64,000 bases of DNA from Paenibacillus sp. SYP-B3998 (GCF_010820665.1 NZ_JAAIKC010000017.1:17520-81519), one strand, 5' to 3'; shown: positions 48,345 to 58,376, counted from the first letter of the stretch. Made by a program: numbers and translations. The notes: generated from the letters alone by a model not told the origin.

Positions 48345-49017
48345 GTTTCTCCCTCCAAGCGTTTAGAATCGATGTGAACATCTTCTTGCCGTCTGCCGAC
48401 CCAAGGAGCTCATGAATGGCGCGCTCTGGATGGGGCATCATACCTACTACATTTCCAGCTTTGTTACAAATGCCGGCGATATCATCTAAGGATCCGTTCG
48501 GGTTGTTACCCTTTTCATAACGGAATACGATTTGTTTGTTTTCTTGCAGTTCTTTAAGTGTTGTATCGTCACAGTAATAATTGCCTTCACCATGCGCAAT
48601 TGGAATCTCAATCAATTCGCCTTCTGCATAATCGCGTGTAAACGGCGTTGCATTGTTCTCGACTTTCAACGTCGTCTGATGGCAGCGGAATTTCATGCCA
48701 TTATTGCGAAGCAGTGCGCCTGGCAGAAGTCGAGCTTCCGTCAACACTTGGAATCCGTTACAAATACCTAGAATGTACTTGCCTTCTTCCGCCGCTTGAA
48801 CGAGAGCTTTCATAACGTTCGCGAATTGGGCAATGGCACCGCAGCGCAGGTAATCTCCGTAAGAAAATCCACCCGGCACGAGGATGCAGTCGTATTTGGA
48901 CAGATCGTCCGCTGTATGCCATACATAATCAACCGATTGTCCGATTGTATCTTCGACTGCCTTGTAGCAGTCGATGTCGCAGTTCGATCCCGGAAACACA
49001 AGAACCGCAAAATTCAT
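48322..49017 (-). CDS. purQ: FGAM synthase glutaminase subunit
   Basis: 231 residues from ATG 49017, eight bases after GGGAGG; longer frames start inside the upstream repeat. Class I glutamine amidotransferase: [10 protein letters not shown], nucleophile Cys in [17 protein letters not shown], and PHPERAIHE with the catalytic His-Glu. Feeds ammonia to PurL. Confidence 0.96.
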   Translation of the reverse strand: MNFAVLVFPGSNCDIDCYKAVEDTIGQSVDYVWHTADDLSKYDCILVPGGFSYGDYLRCGAIAQFANVMKALVQAAEEGKYILGICNGFQVLTEARLLPGALLRNNGMKFRCHQTTLKVENNATPFTRDYAEGELIEIPIAHGEGNYYCDDTTLKELQENKQIVFRYEKGNNPNGSLDDIAGICNKAGNVVGMMPHPERAIHELLGSADGKKMFTSILNAWREKHDAAAIR

Positions 49018-49033
49018 GACGTTTTCCTCCCTA

Positions 49034-49108
49034 GAGCTTTCCATTTGGAAAGCTTTCATCGTAAGCATTGGCTGAGCTTTCCTTTAGGAAAGCTTTCTTC
49101 GTAAGCAT
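49034..49108. repeat. two tandem 40-bp repeats between purS and purQ
   Basis: GAGCTTTCC...GGAAAGCTTTC plus CGTAAGCAT appears at 49034-49068 and again at 49074-49108 (period 40, few changes). Each copy holds an inverted repeat AGCTTTCC/GGAAAGCT. It sits in the leader of purQ and may modulate its translation. Confidence 0.85.
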
Positions 49109-49121
49109 AATCTTCCCTGTA

Positions 49122-49361
49122 TTAAACCAACTCGTAGCGATAATCTTCAATAACAGTGTTTGCCAACAGCTTCTCGCACATTGCTTTCACGCGTGCTTCA
49201 GCCTCAGCTTTGTCAGTCGTGTTCAGCTCAAGCTCCAAATATTTACCAATGCGAACCTTGCCAACTTCTTCAAAACCCATCGAATGAAGCGCTCCTTGCA
49301 CCGCTGTTCCTTGAACGTCCAAGACGTTTTGTTTAATCGTTACGTAGACGGTTGCTTTCAT
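49122..49361 (-). CDS. purS: FGAM synthase subunit PurS
   Basis: 79 residues. Family pattern: YVTIKQNVLDVQGTAVQGALHSMGF, VRIGKYLELEL and EKLLANTVIEDYRYEL. A small dimer that bridges PurQ and PurL. Full length and 54 bases after purC. Confidence 0.95.
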   Translation of the reverse strand: MKATVYVTIKQNVLDVQGTAVQGALHSMGFEEVGKVRIGKYLELELNTTDKAEAEARVKAMCEKLLANTVIEDYRYELV

Positions 49362-49415
49362 TTCTAATCTCTCCTCTTCATCATGGCTTCCTGAAAATAT
49401 GGATGATGCCCTAAG

Positions 49416-50306
49416 CTAATCCACCAAGCGGTGTAGTATTTCTTTATATCGACTTGCCGTTTCTTCCACAACTGAAGCTGGAAGCTCGTCCGGCTCGCTA
49501 TTTTTATCCCAACCTGAACCCGCCAGGTAAGTCCGCACAGGTTCTTTGTCCATCGAATCAATCTCGATATCCAGGGCGTATTTCTCTTGTGGCCAGTAAC
49601 GCGAAGAATCCGGTGTGAAGATTTCATCAATAATAATGAGTTCGCCTGCATAAAAACCGAATTCAAACTTCGTATCTGCTAAAATAATGCCTTTTTGCTC
49701 ACAGATCGCATGAGCTATGGTATAGAGCATAATGCTTTTTTCTTGCAGCTCATACGTCAGCTCCTCGCCAACCAATTCACACATCTGTTGAACGGAAATG
49801 TCTTCATCATGACCTACATCATTTTTCGCCGCCGGCGTGAAAATAGGCATTTCCAAGCGTTCATTCTTGCGCAAACCATCAGGAAGCTTACGGCCATTAA
49901 TTTCGCCGGTTTGCTCGTACTGTCTCCATCCGTTACCTGTGATGTAACCACGAACAACGCATTCTATGGAGATTCGCTCTGCTTTTTTCGCTACAAGAAT
50001 ACGTTCCTTGAGAAGCTCTCTAGCCGCTGCATCTGGAATCACATCATGCAACTGTTCCACGTCCGCATGCACGATGTGGTTATTCATATAACCGCTAGTC
50101 ACGCCGAACCAATACTTGCTTAGCGCATTCAGCACATATCCTTTGTCAGGAACGCCTGGCTTAAGAATGTAGTCAAATGCCGAGATACGATCCGTCACGA
50201 CAATCAGGAAGTTTTCACCCAGATCGTACAGCTCCCGCACTTTTCCTTTGTGCACCAACGGGGCTTTAACAAGCTCCGTCGCTGAATCCAGAATATGATT
50301 TGCCAT
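49416..50306 (-). CDS. purC: SAICAR synthetase
   Basis: 296 residues from ATG 50306; upstream codons GTG/TTG are in frame but less likely. Motifs KGKVRELYDLG, TDRISAFDYIL, IECVVRGYITGNGWRQY, LADTKFEFGF and DEIFTPDSSRYW. Joins aspartate to CAIR. 25 bases after purB. Confidence 0.97.
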   Translation of the reverse strand: MANHILDSATELVKAPLVHKGKVRELYDLGENFLIVVTDRISAFDYILKPGVPDKGYVLNALSKYWFGVTSGYMNNHIVHADVEQLHDVIPDAAARELLKERILVAKKAERISIECVVRGYITGNGWRQYEQTGEINGRKLPDGLRKNERLEMPIFTPAAKNDVGHDEDISVQQMCELVGEELTYELQEKSIMLYTIAHAICEQKGIILADTKFEFGFYAGELIIIDEIFTPDSSRYWPQEKYALDIEIDSMDKEPVRTYLAGSGWDKNSEPDELPASVVEETASRYKEILHRLVD

Positions 50307-50340
50307 CAACAACACATCCTTTCTATTTAAATGGAACGAG

Positions 50341-51636
50341 CTATTTCAGACCTAGACGGTCGAAGATGGTGTCTACATGTTTCAAGTGCCAGCTTGGATC
50401 AAAGCAATCTGCAATTTCTTCCGCGTTTAACGCTTCTGTAATAACCGACGCATTCTCTACGATGTCACGGAACGAGCGCTGCTCTTCCCAAGCCTGCATC
50501 GCTCTTGGCTGTACGGTATCGTACGCTTGCTCGCGGGAGAAGCCTTTGTCGATCAACTTCGTCATGACGCGACCAGAGAAAGGCACATCATAGGTGCTGC
50601 GCATATTGCGCTTCATGTTCTCAGGAAACACGGTTAAATTCTTGATGATATTGCCTAGACGGTTAAGCATGTAGTTCAGCAATTGCGTCGCGTCTGGCAA
50701 AATGATCCGCTCAACAGAAGAGTGGGAAATGTCCCGTTCGTGCCACAGCGTCACGTTCTCATAAGCAGAGATCATATGTCCGCGAATGACGCGGGATAGA
50801 CCGGAGATGCTTTCGCAGCCGATTGGGTTGCGCTTATGCGGCATCGCCGATGAGCCTTTCTGACCTTTAGCGAACGGTTCCTCAACTTCGCGGAACTCGC
50901 TTTTTTGAAGCGCGCGAATTTCCGTTGCAAACTTGTCTAGGGACGTTGCGACTAGCGCCAGTGTCGCCATATATTCAGCGTGGCGGTCGCGCTGCAGCGT
51001 TTGGGTCGAAATTGGAGCTGCGGTTGTGCCTAATTTACCACAAACATATTGTTCAACGAATGGATCGATATTCGCGTAAGTCCCTACAGCGCCGGAGATC
51101 TTACCGAATTGCACGCCATCAGCGGCAAAACGGAAACGCTCCAGGTTCCGTTTCATTTCTTCGTACCAAAGAGCCATTTTCAGACCAAAAGTCGTTGGCT
51201 CCGCATGTACGCCATGCGTTCTGCCCATCATTGCTGTATCTTTATGTTCGATCGCTTTATTTCTAAGAATTTCAATGAAGTTTTGGATATCCTTGTCCAA
51301 AATTTCATTCGCTTGTCTGAGTAAGTAGCCGAGAGCCGTGTCCACAACATCGGTTGAGGTCAGACCATAGTGTACCCATTTGCGCTCAGGCCCTAGTGTT
51401 TCGGATACTGCTCTAGTGAAGGCAATCACGTCATGGCGCGTTTCTTGCTCGATCTCGTAGATGCGATCGATGTTGAAGCTTGCGTTCTCGCGAAGCACTT
51501 TCACATCTTCCTTAGGAATAACGCCGAGCTCTGACCAAGCTTCACAAGAAAGAATTTCAACTTCGAGCCATGCTTGGAATTTATTTTCCTCAGTCCATAT
51601 GCGCGCCATTTCTGGGCGAGTGTAACGTTCAATCAT
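50341..51636 (-). CDS. purB: adenylosuccinate lyase
   Basis: 431 residues. Fumarase/aspartase superfamily signature [12 protein letters not shown], with [14 protein letters not shown] and [14 protein letters not shown]. Splits SAICAR to AICAR and also adenylosuccinate to AMP. Full length. Confidence 0.97.
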   Translation of the reverse strand: MIERYTRPEMARIWTEENKFQAWLEVEILSCEAWSELGVIPKEDVKVLRENASFNIDRIYEIEQETRHDVIAFTRAVSETLGPERKWVHYGLTSTDVVDTALGYLLRQANEILDKDIQNFIEILRNKAIEHKDTAMMGRTHGVHAEPTTFGLKMALWYEEMKRNLERFRFAADGVQFGKISGAVGTYANIDPFVEQYVCGKLGTTAAPISTQTLQRDRHAEYMATLALVATSLDKFATEIRALQKSEFREVEEPFAKGQKGSSAMPHKRNPIGCESISGLSRVIRGHMISAYENVTLWHERDISHSSVERIILPDATQLLNYMLNRLGNIIKNLTVFPENMKRNMRSTYDVPFSGRVMTKLIDKGFSREQAYDTVQPRAMQAWEEQRSFRDIVENASVITEALNAEEIADCFDPSWHLKHVDTIFDRLGLK

Positions 51637-51661
51637 TTTGCAGTTCCTCCGTTTGTCTCAT

Positions 51662-52834
51662 TTACTTACTTTCCCAAATGCCAGCTCGTTCTATCCAAGT
51701 TTGTGCTTTGGCGACATCGCTTGCAAGCAGATTAATGTGTCCCATCTTGCGTTTCTCTTTCGCTTCCAGTTTACCGTATAAATGAACCTTTGCGCTAACT
51801 CCCAGCTCTTCGTTTTCCAAAAAGCCAACCTTGTCCACCTGCTGCTCAAGGGGCGCGATATGCTCTCCAAGCAAATTGACCATAACAACAGGCGACATCA
51901 GCTCTGTCGAGCCTAAGGGCAGATTGCAAATCGCACGAACATGCTGCTCGAACTGTGAAGTGCGACATGCTTCCATCGTGTAATGACCAGAATTATGCGG
52001 TCGTGGCGCAAGCTCGTTAACATAAAGCTGACCATCCTTGGTTAGAAACAGCTCAACGGCGATCAGTCCGATTACGCCAAGCGAGTCTGCGATGCGAATC
52101 GCCAGCTTCTCGGCTTCCTGCTGCACTTCGGCAGGAATGCGTGCCGGAACAATCGATTGATGCAGGATGTTATTTACATGTATGTTCTCCGCAGCAGGGA
52201 AAGCCTTCACCTCACCACGAGGACTCCTCGCTGCAATCACGGATAATTCTTTATCGAAATGTATGAATTGCTCTAAAACAAGCTCTGTCTTCGCGCGGCT
52301 GAGGGTTTCGTAGGCTTCTTCCACCTCTTCAAGCGAGCGGATTACCCACTGGCCCTTGCCGTCGTAACCCCCAGTTGCCGTCTTGAGTACGCACGGCGTA
52401 CCAAAGCGTTCCGCAGCTTCGCGAAGCTGCGCCGCGCTCGTGATTTCAGCATAAGGGGCAACTGGTACGCCAGCTGCCTCGATAGCTCTTTTTTCACGAA
52501 GTCGATGCTGTGTTGTATATAAAAGTTGGCTCCCTTGGGGGACATAGGATTCTTTCATTAAAATGTCGGTCACGTTGGCGTCAACATTTTCGAATTCATA
52601 CGTGATGACGTCCGATTGGGCAGCTAACTTTCTGGCTGCTTCCACGTCGTCGAAGTCCGCCTGAATCTGTTCATCCGCAACTTGACCGCATGGCGCATCT
52701 TCTGTCGGATCTAATGTAACAAAGCGATAACCCATATTGCGTCCCGCCAAGGCAAGCATACGTCCGAGCTGCCCGCCGCCTAGAATACCAATCGTGCCGC
52801 CAGGCTTGATCACCTTACCACTTCCTAGCGTCAT
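51662..52834 (-). CDS. purK: N5-carboxyaminoimidazole ribonucleotide synthase
   Basis: 390 residues, ATP-grasp. [18 protein letters not shown], then [23 protein letters not shown], and [17 protein letters not shown]. Carboxylates AIR with bicarbonate and ATP. Its ATG overlaps the purE stop by four bases (ATGA). Confidence 0.97.
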   Translation of the reverse strand: MTLGSGKVIKPGGTIGILGGGQLGRMLALAGRNMGYRFVTLDPTEDAPCGQVADEQIQADFDDVEAARKLAAQSDVITYEFENVDANVTDILMKESYVPQGSQLLYTTQHRLREKRAIEAAGVPVAPYAEITSAAQLREAAERFGTPCVLKTATGGYDGKGQWVIRSLEEVEEAYETLSRAKTELVLEQFIHFDKELSVIAARSPRGEVKAFPAAENIHVNNILHQSIVPARIPAEVQQEAEKLAIRIADSLGVIGLIAVELFLTKDGQLYVNELAPRPHNSGHYTMEACRTSQFEQHVRAICNLPLGSTELMSPVVMVNLLGEHIAPLEQQVDKVGFLENEELGVSAKVHLYGKLEAKEKRKMGHINLLASDVAKAQTWIERAGIWESK

Positions 52835-53316
52835 AGCAGCTCACTGCTTTCAATAACGGTTTGCGCAATGCGTTCGCGGCGCGCTTTTATTTTGGCTTGC
52901 AGCTCAGGCTCGAAGGCGCCTAGAATTTGCGCGGCCAACAAGCCAGCGTTTGTCGCCCCTGCATGGCCGATGGCGACTGTCGCAACAGGAATGCCCCCAG
53001 GCATCTGCACGATGGAAAGCAGTGAATCCAGACCGTTCAACGTGGATGTTTTCACTGGCACACCAATAACTGGAAGCTCCGTTTTGGCTGCTACCATCCC
53101 TGGTAAGTGCGCCGCCCCGCCTGCTCCGGCGATAATGACTTGAATGCCTCGGCTTGCTGCCGAAGCCGCATAGTCAAACATGAGGTCGGGCGTTCTGTGC
53201 GCGGAGACCACCTTTTTCTCATAAGGTACTCCCAATTCCTCCAGCATGTCGCATGCGTGCTTCATCGTTTCCCAATCCGACTGGCTTCCCATTATGACTC
53301 CAACACGTACAGTCAT
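52831..53316 (-). CDS. purE: N5-CAIR mutase
   Basis: 161 residues from ATG 53316; a GTG one codon upstream also is in frame. [28 protein letters not shown], and [15 protein letters not shown] are the class I PurE motifs. Converts N5-CAIR to CAIR. First structural gene of the pur operon, behind the riboswitch. Confidence 0.97.
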   Translation of the reverse strand: MTVRVGVIMGSQSDWETMKHACDMLEELGVPYEKKVVSAHRTPDLMFDYAASAASRGIQVIIAGAGGAAHLPGMVAAKTELPVIGVPVKTSTLNGLDSLLSIVQMPGGIPVATVAIGHAGATNAGLLAAQILGAFEPELQAKIKARRERIAQTVIESSELL

Positions 53317-53410
53317 CACAAACCCACTTTCATCTTATATAGGTAGTTTCCAAAGCTCGCTTTAGAAACTTTCATCAACAAAAACCGAAAAGTCATCCAT
53401 TAAAACAAAA

Positions 53411-53449
53411 ATGCCCAGGGCTAGAATACACGATTCTATACGCTGGACA
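53411..53449 (-). terminator. riboswitch-controlled intrinsic terminator
   Basis: On the minus strand GTCCAG and TATAGAAT pair with ATTCTA and CTGGGC, followed by TTTTTGTTTT. It lies ~95 bases before purE and ~60 after the guanine aptamer, so it is the expression platform. Confidence 0.75.
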
Positions 53450-53507
53450 GCAAAAGAACCGAATGCAAAAAGACCATCATCTTCCTATGGTTCCCCTCAT
53501 TCGCTTC

Positions 53508-53574
53508 CTCGTAGTCCAAAAATTCATGGTTTTTGGGTAGATACTTTCAGGCCTTATCCCCGACGTTATACGAG
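53508..53574 (-). promoter_or_regulatory. guanine riboswitch (purine aptamer)
   Basis: On the minus strand P1 CTCGTATAA closes with GACTACGAG. Conserved pieces are TATAA, GGGGATAAGG, GTATCTACC and the P3 arms CAAAAACC/TTTTTG. The residue just before the P1 3' strand is C (GACTACG), which pairs with guanine or hypoxanthine rather than adenine. In the guanine-bound state the downstream terminator should form and switch off the pur operon. Confidence 0.9.
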
Positions 53575-53773
53575 TTTTTTCGACATTTTCAATTAAAACG
53601 GATCAATTTCCCGCTTATCTAGTTTACTACTAACTGACGTGCCATGTCAATTTCAAAAAACGAACAATTTCACTCTGATTCTTTCTTATAGTTCGCCTTT
53701 TGGTGCCATTTACACGGATCTATCGAAAATCTTTCATCCACTGGTAGGGATAGCGCCCTCAAAATGAAAAAAG

Positions 53774-53822
53774 CCCTTCAAGCCGCTTTTCTCATGCCAA
53801 AACTGAGAAAGTCGACTTAAAG
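53774..53822 (-). terminator. intrinsic terminator after the Fur-like gene
   Basis: CCCTTCAAGCCGC and TTTTCTCA pair imperfectly with TGAGAAA, GTCG and ACTTAAAGGG; TTTTTT follows on the minus strand. It ends the katA/Fur-like transcript. Confidence 0.6.
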
Positions 53823-53843
53823 GGAATTTTATTTGCTCTTCAT

Positions 53844-54116
53844 TTAAGATCCGATTGCTGCTTCATACCGCCCGGAGGTATCGACGACAGCTAATTCTCG
53901 AATCAGCCCAAGCCGTTCAAAGACATGCAGACTGCTGTTCACAGCCATTGCATTCATATGCGGATACCGAACGATTAGCGCATCGCAGATATCTTTGACC
54001 GTCACATAGCTTCCTCTCGTATATAAATATTCGAGTAAGGCATATCGCTGCGGCGTCAAGGTAATATTTTTCGCCTGCATTCGTTGTAAAGCTTGATTCA
54101 AATCATTTTGTGCCAT
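53844..54116 (-). CDS. truncated Fur/PerR-family regulator
   Basis: 90 residues against ~145 for PerR. The winged helix is complete (LTPQRYALLEYLYTR, VTVKDICDALIVRYPHMNAMAVNSSLHVFERLGLIREL), but the stop comes after GRYEAAIGS, so the C-terminal metal and dimer domain is missing. A good AGGAGG lies 8 bases before the ATG. It follows katA by 55 bases. Either a remnant or a DNA-binding half that interferes with full PerR. Confidence 0.75.
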   Translation of the reverse strand: MAQNDLNQALQRMQAKNITLTPQRYALLEYLYTRGSYVTVKDICDALIVRYPHMNAMAVNSSLHVFERLGLIRELAVVDTSGRYEAAIGS

Positions 54117-54171
54117 GTCGAAAACCTCCTCTACGGTAGCAGTCAGCTCATAGGAAAGGATGATACCTCTG

Positions 54172-55635
54172 CTACAGCTTCAAATGCTGTAAATAGCCTG
54201 ATATATCTACTTGTAAGCCTTCCGCCAATCGCTGTCCTAAGTCAGCATCCGCTCTATAGAAGTTACAGATGGCCAGCAGCTTCGATTTCTCGTGAACGGA
54301 AGAAAGATCACCTACAAGATTAGAAATAAAATTCGTTTGTTCCTGCACGCTGAAGCTACGGAATGTATCCCCTGCCTGTGCGAAGTCATTAGTTTTGGCA
54401 ATTTTCTGTCTCACCACCGCGCCTTGCAGGGGTACGCTGCTATCCCGATATTCTGGCGCTTCTTTGGGCGCATCCGCATGCCTTGTGGGTTCATAGTTCA
54501 CGCTGGATGACTGCTCCTTCATTTGCATTGCGCCATCTCGTTGGTTGTTCTGAACCGTCGCGTAGGGGCAATTCACCGGAATTTGCAGGTAATTCGCTCC
54601 TAAACGGTATCTTTGAGTGTCCGGGTAGGAGAATAAGCGGCCCTGCAGTAATTTATCTTCAGAAGGCTCAATACCGCTAACGAGTACACTAGGGGCAAAA
54701 GCTGCCTGCTCCACTTCGGCAAAAAAGTTTTGCGGATTGCGATTCAGCGTCATCGTCCCGACTTTATGCAATGGAATGAGATCTTCGGGCCATACTTTGG
54801 TCGGATCTAGCGGATCGAAATCGTACGCATCCAAATCCTCCGGCTGCAGCAGTTGCACATGCAGATCCCATTTCGGGAACTCCCCACGGGCGATATGGTC
54901 ATATAAATCTCTTGTTGCATGACTGAAATCCTCACCTTGAACGGCAGTCGCTTCAGCTTTATTCAAATTACGGACACCTTGATGGGGCTTCCATTGATAT
55001 TTCACATATACATAATTGCCTGTATGATTAATCCACTTAAACGCATGCACGCCGAAGCCATTCATTTCTCGGTAATTGGCAGGAGTCCCGTAGTCTGAGA
55101 ACACCCACGTCAGCATATGCGTAGATTCAGGCGTAAGCGACATGAAATCCCAATAGCGGTCTGGCGTCTGCACATTCGTGTCTGGAGCTGGCTTCAACGA
55201 GTGAACCATATCGGGAAATTTCATCGCATCGCGGATAAAAAAAACCGGTAAATTATTGCCGACTAGATCGTAATTGCCCTCTTCTGTATAAAATTTCACT
55301 GCAAAGCCTCGCGGATCGCGAGCTGTCTCCGGAGAACCTTGACCATGAATAACGGTAGAAAAACGAACGAATACGGGGGTTTCTTTGCCTGCTTCGCCAA
55401 GGAATGTCGCTTTCGTATATCTTTTCATTGCGTTCTCAACAGTGAAGGTACCAAAAGCGCCTGCACCACGCGCATGAACGACACGCTCTGGAATACGCTC
55501 CCGATCGAAATGAGCGATTTTTTCGAGCAAATGGTAATCCTCTAAGAGCGTTGGGCCATGCTGGCCGGCTGTTCGCGAATTTTGATTGTCGCCTACTGGC
55601 GCGCCTTGATTCGTCGTTAAGTGATTAGGGGTCAT
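54172..55635 (-). CDS. katA: catalase (clade 3, heme)
   Basis: 487 residues from ATG 55635 (AAAGGAG eight bases upstream; ATG 55641 is also possible). Typical catalase path: LEDYHLLEKIAHFDRERIPERVVHARGAGAFG with the catalytic His, FVRFSTVIHGQGSPETARDPRGFA, NNLPVFFIRDAMKFPD with the catalytic Asn, and the heme-ligand Tyr in RLFSYPDTQRYRLG. Degrades H2O2 in the cytoplasm. PerR/Fur-type boxes lie upstream. Confidence 0.96.
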   Translation of the reverse strand: MTPNHLTTNQGAPVGDNQNSRTAGQHGPTLLEDYHLLEKIAHFDRERIPERVVHARGAGAFGTFTVENAMKRYTKATFLGEAGKETPVFVRFSTVIHGQGSPETARDPRGFAVKFYTEEGNYDLVGNNLPVFFIRDAMKFPDMVHSLKPAPDTNVQTPDRYWDFMSLTPESTHMLTWVFSDYGTPANYREMNGFGVHAFKWINHTGNYVYVKYQWKPHQGVRNLNKAEATAVQGEDFSHATRDLYDHIARGEFPKWDLHVQLLQPEDLDAYDFDPLDPTKVWPEDLIPLHKVGTMTLNRNPQNFFAEVEQAAFAPSVLVSGIEPSEDKLLQGRLFSYPDTQRYRLGANYLQIPVNCPYATVQNNQRDGAMQMKEQSSSVNYEPTRHADAPKEAPEYRDSSVPLQGAVVRQKIAKTNDFAQAGDTFRSFSVQEQTNFISNLVGDLSSVHEKSKLLAICNFYRADADLGQRLAEGLQVDISGYLQHLKL

Positions 55636-55691
55636 CGTCATTTCTCCTTTTGTTAGATTGAATTTCTAGCTTCGAACTTTATTTATTTTAT

Positions 55692-55706
55692 TTATAATAA
55701 TTATTA
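55692..55706. promoter_or_regulatory. PerR-box-like site upstream of katA
   Basis: TTATAATAATTATTA matches the 7-1-7 PerR box TTATAATnATTATAA with one mismatch. It lies ~57 bases before the katA ATG in an A/T-rich promoter region, fitting peroxide control. Confidence 0.6.
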
Positions 55707-55729
55707 TATAGTATTTATTTTAATTTTGT

Positions 55730-55744
55730 TGATAATGATTGTCA
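55730..55744. promoter_or_regulatory. Fur-box-like site upstream of katA
   Basis: TGATAATGATTGTCA matches the 7-1-7 Fur box TGATAATnATTATCA with one mismatch, 24 bases beyond the PerR-like box. Confidence 0.45.
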
Positions 55745-55819
55745 ATAGCTTTCTCTTATATATTCAACGACAAATTAGCAAAGGAAGGATAAGACTACTT
55801 ACCATGAGCGTGCCACTGT

Positions 55820-56345
55820 GAAGTCACCAGAGCAAGAAACAAAATTGTCTACACTAAGGGACTGCCAAGACCATAAAATCATGGACATTCAAATTATCCG
55901 TGCAATTGGCAATCGCGGACCCTCTCCACTCGAAAACTATCATTACATTGAAAAGGAGTCTTCCTTTGATTGCCAGCGTGTCCCGAACGGTCATCCATGC
56001 TCGCAGCGCCGGGGATCATGTCTATTTTGAAGCTTACAGAAGCATTGGCAACGTACCTATCTCCACCTACACTTAGCGACTATTCCAAGAAAAGGGAAGC
56101 CCCCGTCTTCATTCGGTGCTCTACCGTCGTTCGTTACGCAATCCGCGGGGTTTCGCGACGAACTTCCATGCCAAGAAGGGAACGCCGTTCTTATTAAAAT
56201 CACTGTGAACCCTTAAAGCAGCATATCAAAAATTTAACTCAGCAAGACGCCGAAAACATTCAAGGTAAAAACACGAGTCACGCAATGAAGGATTTGTATG
56301 AAGCGATTGAAAGGGGGAAAGCAACTTTATTTGCTGAGGCAGGCG
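55820..56345 (+). pseudogene. degraded second catalase gene
   Basis: Pieces recognisable as catalase appear in three frames. RGPSPLENYHYIEKESSFDCQRVP is at ~55916-55987. Then come VFIRCSTVV, NPRGFATNFHAKKGN, and later [11 protein letters not shown] and [11 protein letters not shown]. Frameshifts and deletions separate them, and the C-terminal half is gone. It faces away from katA. Confidence 0.75.
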
Positions 56346-56360
56346 ATTTGGGACCAATAT

Positions 56361-56466
56361 CTCCATAAGGTAACTTTATTTTCGGTTCGCTCATAAATCC
56401 ACTTAAGACTAATATACAACTTATATTTTGTCTCAATAAATTAATTGAGTACTTCAACATTTCCAA
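56361..56466 (-). pseudogene. fragment of a ribbon-helix-helix-type gene
   Basis: The minus strand reads [11 protein letters not shown], which is identical over ten residues to the protein at 60948 ([11 protein letters not shown]), preceded by SINLLRQNIS in the place of its NLLEKGIEV. The DNA differs only at third positions, so this is a true homologue, but it ends after about 12 residues. Confidence 0.5.
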
Positions 56467-56555
56467 TAACCACCAAAAAATGTTATTATTTATTTGTATT
56501 AATCTTCTTTAAATATTCATAATTTTCCACCTTTATCAAATCTGGTGTGAGCCCC

Positions 56556-57030
56556 TTTGTTTAAAAACGTTCAAAGACCACATTGCTGAAAACCAACAAG
56601 ATAAGTATGTTAACAAGTTAGCGACTCCAGCCTATCTCAAATTATTTCTTCATGCTCAGTTACAGCAGCAAGTACCACAAAGAACCGTAACAATTTCAAA
56701 ATCATCGATTCAAGTCGATCGGACTTTGCTTACAGAAGTACAAGTAGGCTATCTTTCAAAAGACAAAAACAGGCATTAAAGTACACATGCGGCTGGTCTC
56801 TGTGAGCGAACATGATGTTGTCCCCTAGAAAGCCAGCTAAAAAAATGATCGCACCTCAAATGGATGCAATCATTAACCAAGCAGGAGTTACCTACATCTT
56901 TGCCCAATCGATTCGATCTCGAAGCAGAGGAGATTGGTGGCATGTACCGAAACGCTGGATCATAGAACCTTCTTTAAATGAATGAAGCAAGATATTCGAA
57001 TTAAGTCGTTTTATGGATAGAGCTATTTTT
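56556..57030 (+). pseudogene. IS4-family-like transposase remnant
   Basis: FKDHIAENQQDKYVNKLAT and AYLKLFLHAQL are the N-terminal part. KVHMRLVSVSEHDVVP and AIINQAGVTYIF follow, then MKQDIRIKSFYG at the C-terminal end. Several frames and a large internal deletion. No complete IS ends were found. Confidence 0.65.
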
Positions 57031-57286
57031 AATAGGAGATCAACTCTTTGGTTCTAGAAGCGAAACAATAAATTCAAAATTTTTAGGTAAAATCGATATA
57101 GGTTACGTATCTCTTGGTATCCAAGGTTCATTTTTTTTATTTTACCATTGAAACATCTCACTGGCTTTGGTCGTTTAGAATACGCAGCATACAATAATAA
57201 ATCTAAATCCAGTACAACAAATTAACCCTTATTTTATGCCCGACAATACATGCTGTTCAATGCTGATATAGAAAGGGATGCATTTT

Positions 57287-58069
57287 ATGAAAAAGTTCGT
57301 AATTGGTATAACATCGGGAGTTCTCTTGTCTTTCGCCACGGGTGCCTTTGCTTCTAGCCCCACTGTTCAAGCAATTTTGTTTCCAAGTACAATTAATGTT
57401 CATAAGGAAGGGAAAACAAGCAGCATTGGAAGTAATAACACTATATTGAATTACAACAACAGTGTATATATTCCACTGCGTTCTTTTGCTGAAAATATGG
57501 GGTCTATTGTAAAATACATTCCGCCCAATTCAGCAACCGACTCGTCATCTCAAATTGACATCTATTCTGCTCCAGAGCCATGGAGACTAACAGCGAAGGC
57601 TCCAGGAAATTTACCTACCTCCCCCCTTTCTCTAAAGCTAAATAAAATTCAAACCGATACTGGGCCAAGCAGTACCTCAATTGGAATTTATGCAGAACTT
57701 TATAATACAAGTAAAGAAATAATTAACTTTACCAAAACCAAACTCGAAATAAAAATTGAAAGGGTTATGGAGGGACAACCACATAAACTTGTTTGGAGTG
57801 GAGATATTTCCCCTCCAAACGTGACCCCCCCTGGAGATTTGATCCCCGGTAGTGATGTGAAAGTTGTTTGGGGAATTAAATCCCCTATTCTCTATTGGGA
57901 TAAAAAAGATATCGATGGTAATTCTGTTCCTCCTGGCCAATATCAAGTTTCGATCAGTCAACCTATAACCATTGAATATAATGTGGGAGCTTTCGTTTCC
58001 CAAGAAAGGAGTGAATCTCAAACGATTAATCCAGATTTATCAAACACCATCGTCTTATATGTCCAATGA
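57287..58069 (+). CDS. secreted protein with copper-amine-oxidase-like and BsuPI-like domains
   Basis: 260 residues from ATG 57287 (GAAAGGG ten bases before; an ATG three codons earlier is too close to it). Signal peptide ends near ASS (~25). Residues ~28-85 resemble a stalk/copper amine oxidase N-terminal domain (YIPLRSFAENMGSIVKY). Residues ~115-235 fit the BsuPI proteinase-inhibitor fold (GIYAELYNTSKEIINFT, HKLVWSGDIS, GNSVPPGQYQV). Extracellular; the proteinase partner is unknown. Confidence 0.7.
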   Translation: MKKFVIGITSGVLLSFATGAFASSPTVQAILFPSTINVHKEGKTSSIGSNNTILNYNNSVYIPLRSFAENMGSIVKYIPPNSATDSSSQIDIYSAPEPWRLTAKAPGNLPTSPLSLKLNKIQTDTGPSSTSIGIYAELYNTSKEIINFTKTKLEIKIERVMEGQPHKLVWSGDISPPNVTPPGDLIPGSDVKVVWGIKSPILYWDKKDIDGNSVPPGQYQVSISQPITIEYNVGAFVSQERSESQTINPDLSNTIVLYVQ

Positions 58070-58202
58070 TTGATTAATAAAGGTTGGATCAATCCTTAAT
58101 GGGTTGGTCTAATTTTGTTTTGTAACCTTTCTCAAAGTAATATCAATTCTAATTTTTATAATTTTACTCCAATAACAAAGATATGACCGGCTGTTCAAAA
58201 AC

Positions 58203-58250
58203 GCACACTATATTATATTGCGTTACGTAACGGTATATGATATAGTGTGC
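58203..58250. promoter_or_regulatory. long hairpin with a central CGTTACGTAACG palindrome
   Basis: GCACACTATAT (58203-58213) pairs with ATATAGTGTGC (58240-58250), and a perfect 12-bp palindrome (58221-58232) sits in the centre. No T-tract, so more likely an operator or structured leader than a terminator. It belongs to the family of related motifs at 58339, 60882 and 63194. Confidence 0.45.
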
Positions 58251-58338
58251 TTAAGGTTACTTGATGAGTCGAATTCAAATGGTGTAGGGGAAACACTACT
58301 GAATTCGTGAATTCCCTCTCTTTTTTTAACCCAAAATA

Positions 58339-58356
58339 ATGCGTAACGTAACGCAT
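58339..58356. promoter_or_regulatory. ATGCGTAACGTAACGCAT, operator-like repeat
   Basis: Partial palindrome (ATGCGT/ACGCAT arms) 21 bases before the ATG of the 348-aa gene, overlapping its upstream region; TGGAGG follows. Confidence 0.4.
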
Positions 58357-58376
58357 CAAAAAATGGAGGAAATACA

